5,424 bases of DNA from Desulfonema limicola (GTDB taxonomy: Bacteria > Desulfobacterota > Desulfobacteria > Desulfobacterales > DYRC01), in NCBI GenBank assembly GCA_020718925.1, contig DYRC01000086.1, positions 6,541 to 11,964 on the forward strand, written 5' to 3'. The notes below the pieces were generated by a model. It ran no database searches and had not been told where the DNA came from. It saw only the letters and a list, made by a program, of their open reading frames with translations. Shown here one piece after another: positions 5,424-5,424 of the stretch. Made by a program: the position numbers and the translations under genes. Each line of letters begins with the position of its first letter. Positions within the stretch are counted from its first letter, which is position 1.

Positions 5424-5424
5424 T

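Overview
The window reads as a piece of a chromosome from an anaerobic bacterium of moderate, slightly AT-rich composition. The best guess at lineage is a sulfate-reducer-like Desulfobacterota. That rests on an oxygen-sensitive double-cubane iron-sulfur reductase homologue, a DUF444 stress-type protein, and an accessory tract of TIR, DUF1566 and VapBC parts. It is inference, and no phylogenetic marker is present.

Left half (1-2830): two intact-looking housekeeping-type genes face each other. A DUF444 (YeaH/YhbH) protein runs rightward to 1414. A 2-hydroxyacyl-CoA dehydratase-family protein of the double-cubane-cluster type runs leftward from 2797 to 1520. The 105-base gap between their stops holds a long imperfect hairpin (1461-1509), probably a shared terminator or a REP-like element. 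The dehydratase-type gene is preceded by an AT-rich region with two plausible sigma70-type promoters on the minus strand.

Right half (2940-5424): an eroding accessory tract. At 3020 a well-placed start codon opens the unmistakable N-terminus of a TIR domain (MKVFISYAREGD), but the reading frame ends after 22 codons. Its stop overlaps the start of a 482-residue membrane-anchored protein, which has a cytoplasmic segment of the ITGNV...GDGNV type, one transmembrane helix, and a long beta-rich Ig/FN3-like extracytoplasmic part. The end of that gene is damaged too. Just past a likely one-base shift near 4463-4466, the plus strand encodes the typical C-terminal end of a DUF1566 domain (to 4606), while the front of that domain is missing. 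The ancestral locus was therefore probably a TIR gene translationally coupled to a surface-sensing membrane protein ending in DUF1566. Both the TIR body and the DUF1566 front have been deleted here.

The last block is a leftward VapBC-type toxin-antitoxin operon. The antitoxin (5358-5092) is intact and overlaps the toxin start by four bases (GTGA). The PIN-domain toxin (5095-4661) carries an in-frame amber codon exactly where the family's second conserved acidic residue is expected, so it is likely dead. A perfect 10-bp inverted repeat brackets the operon's promoter/leader region and is a candidate operator.
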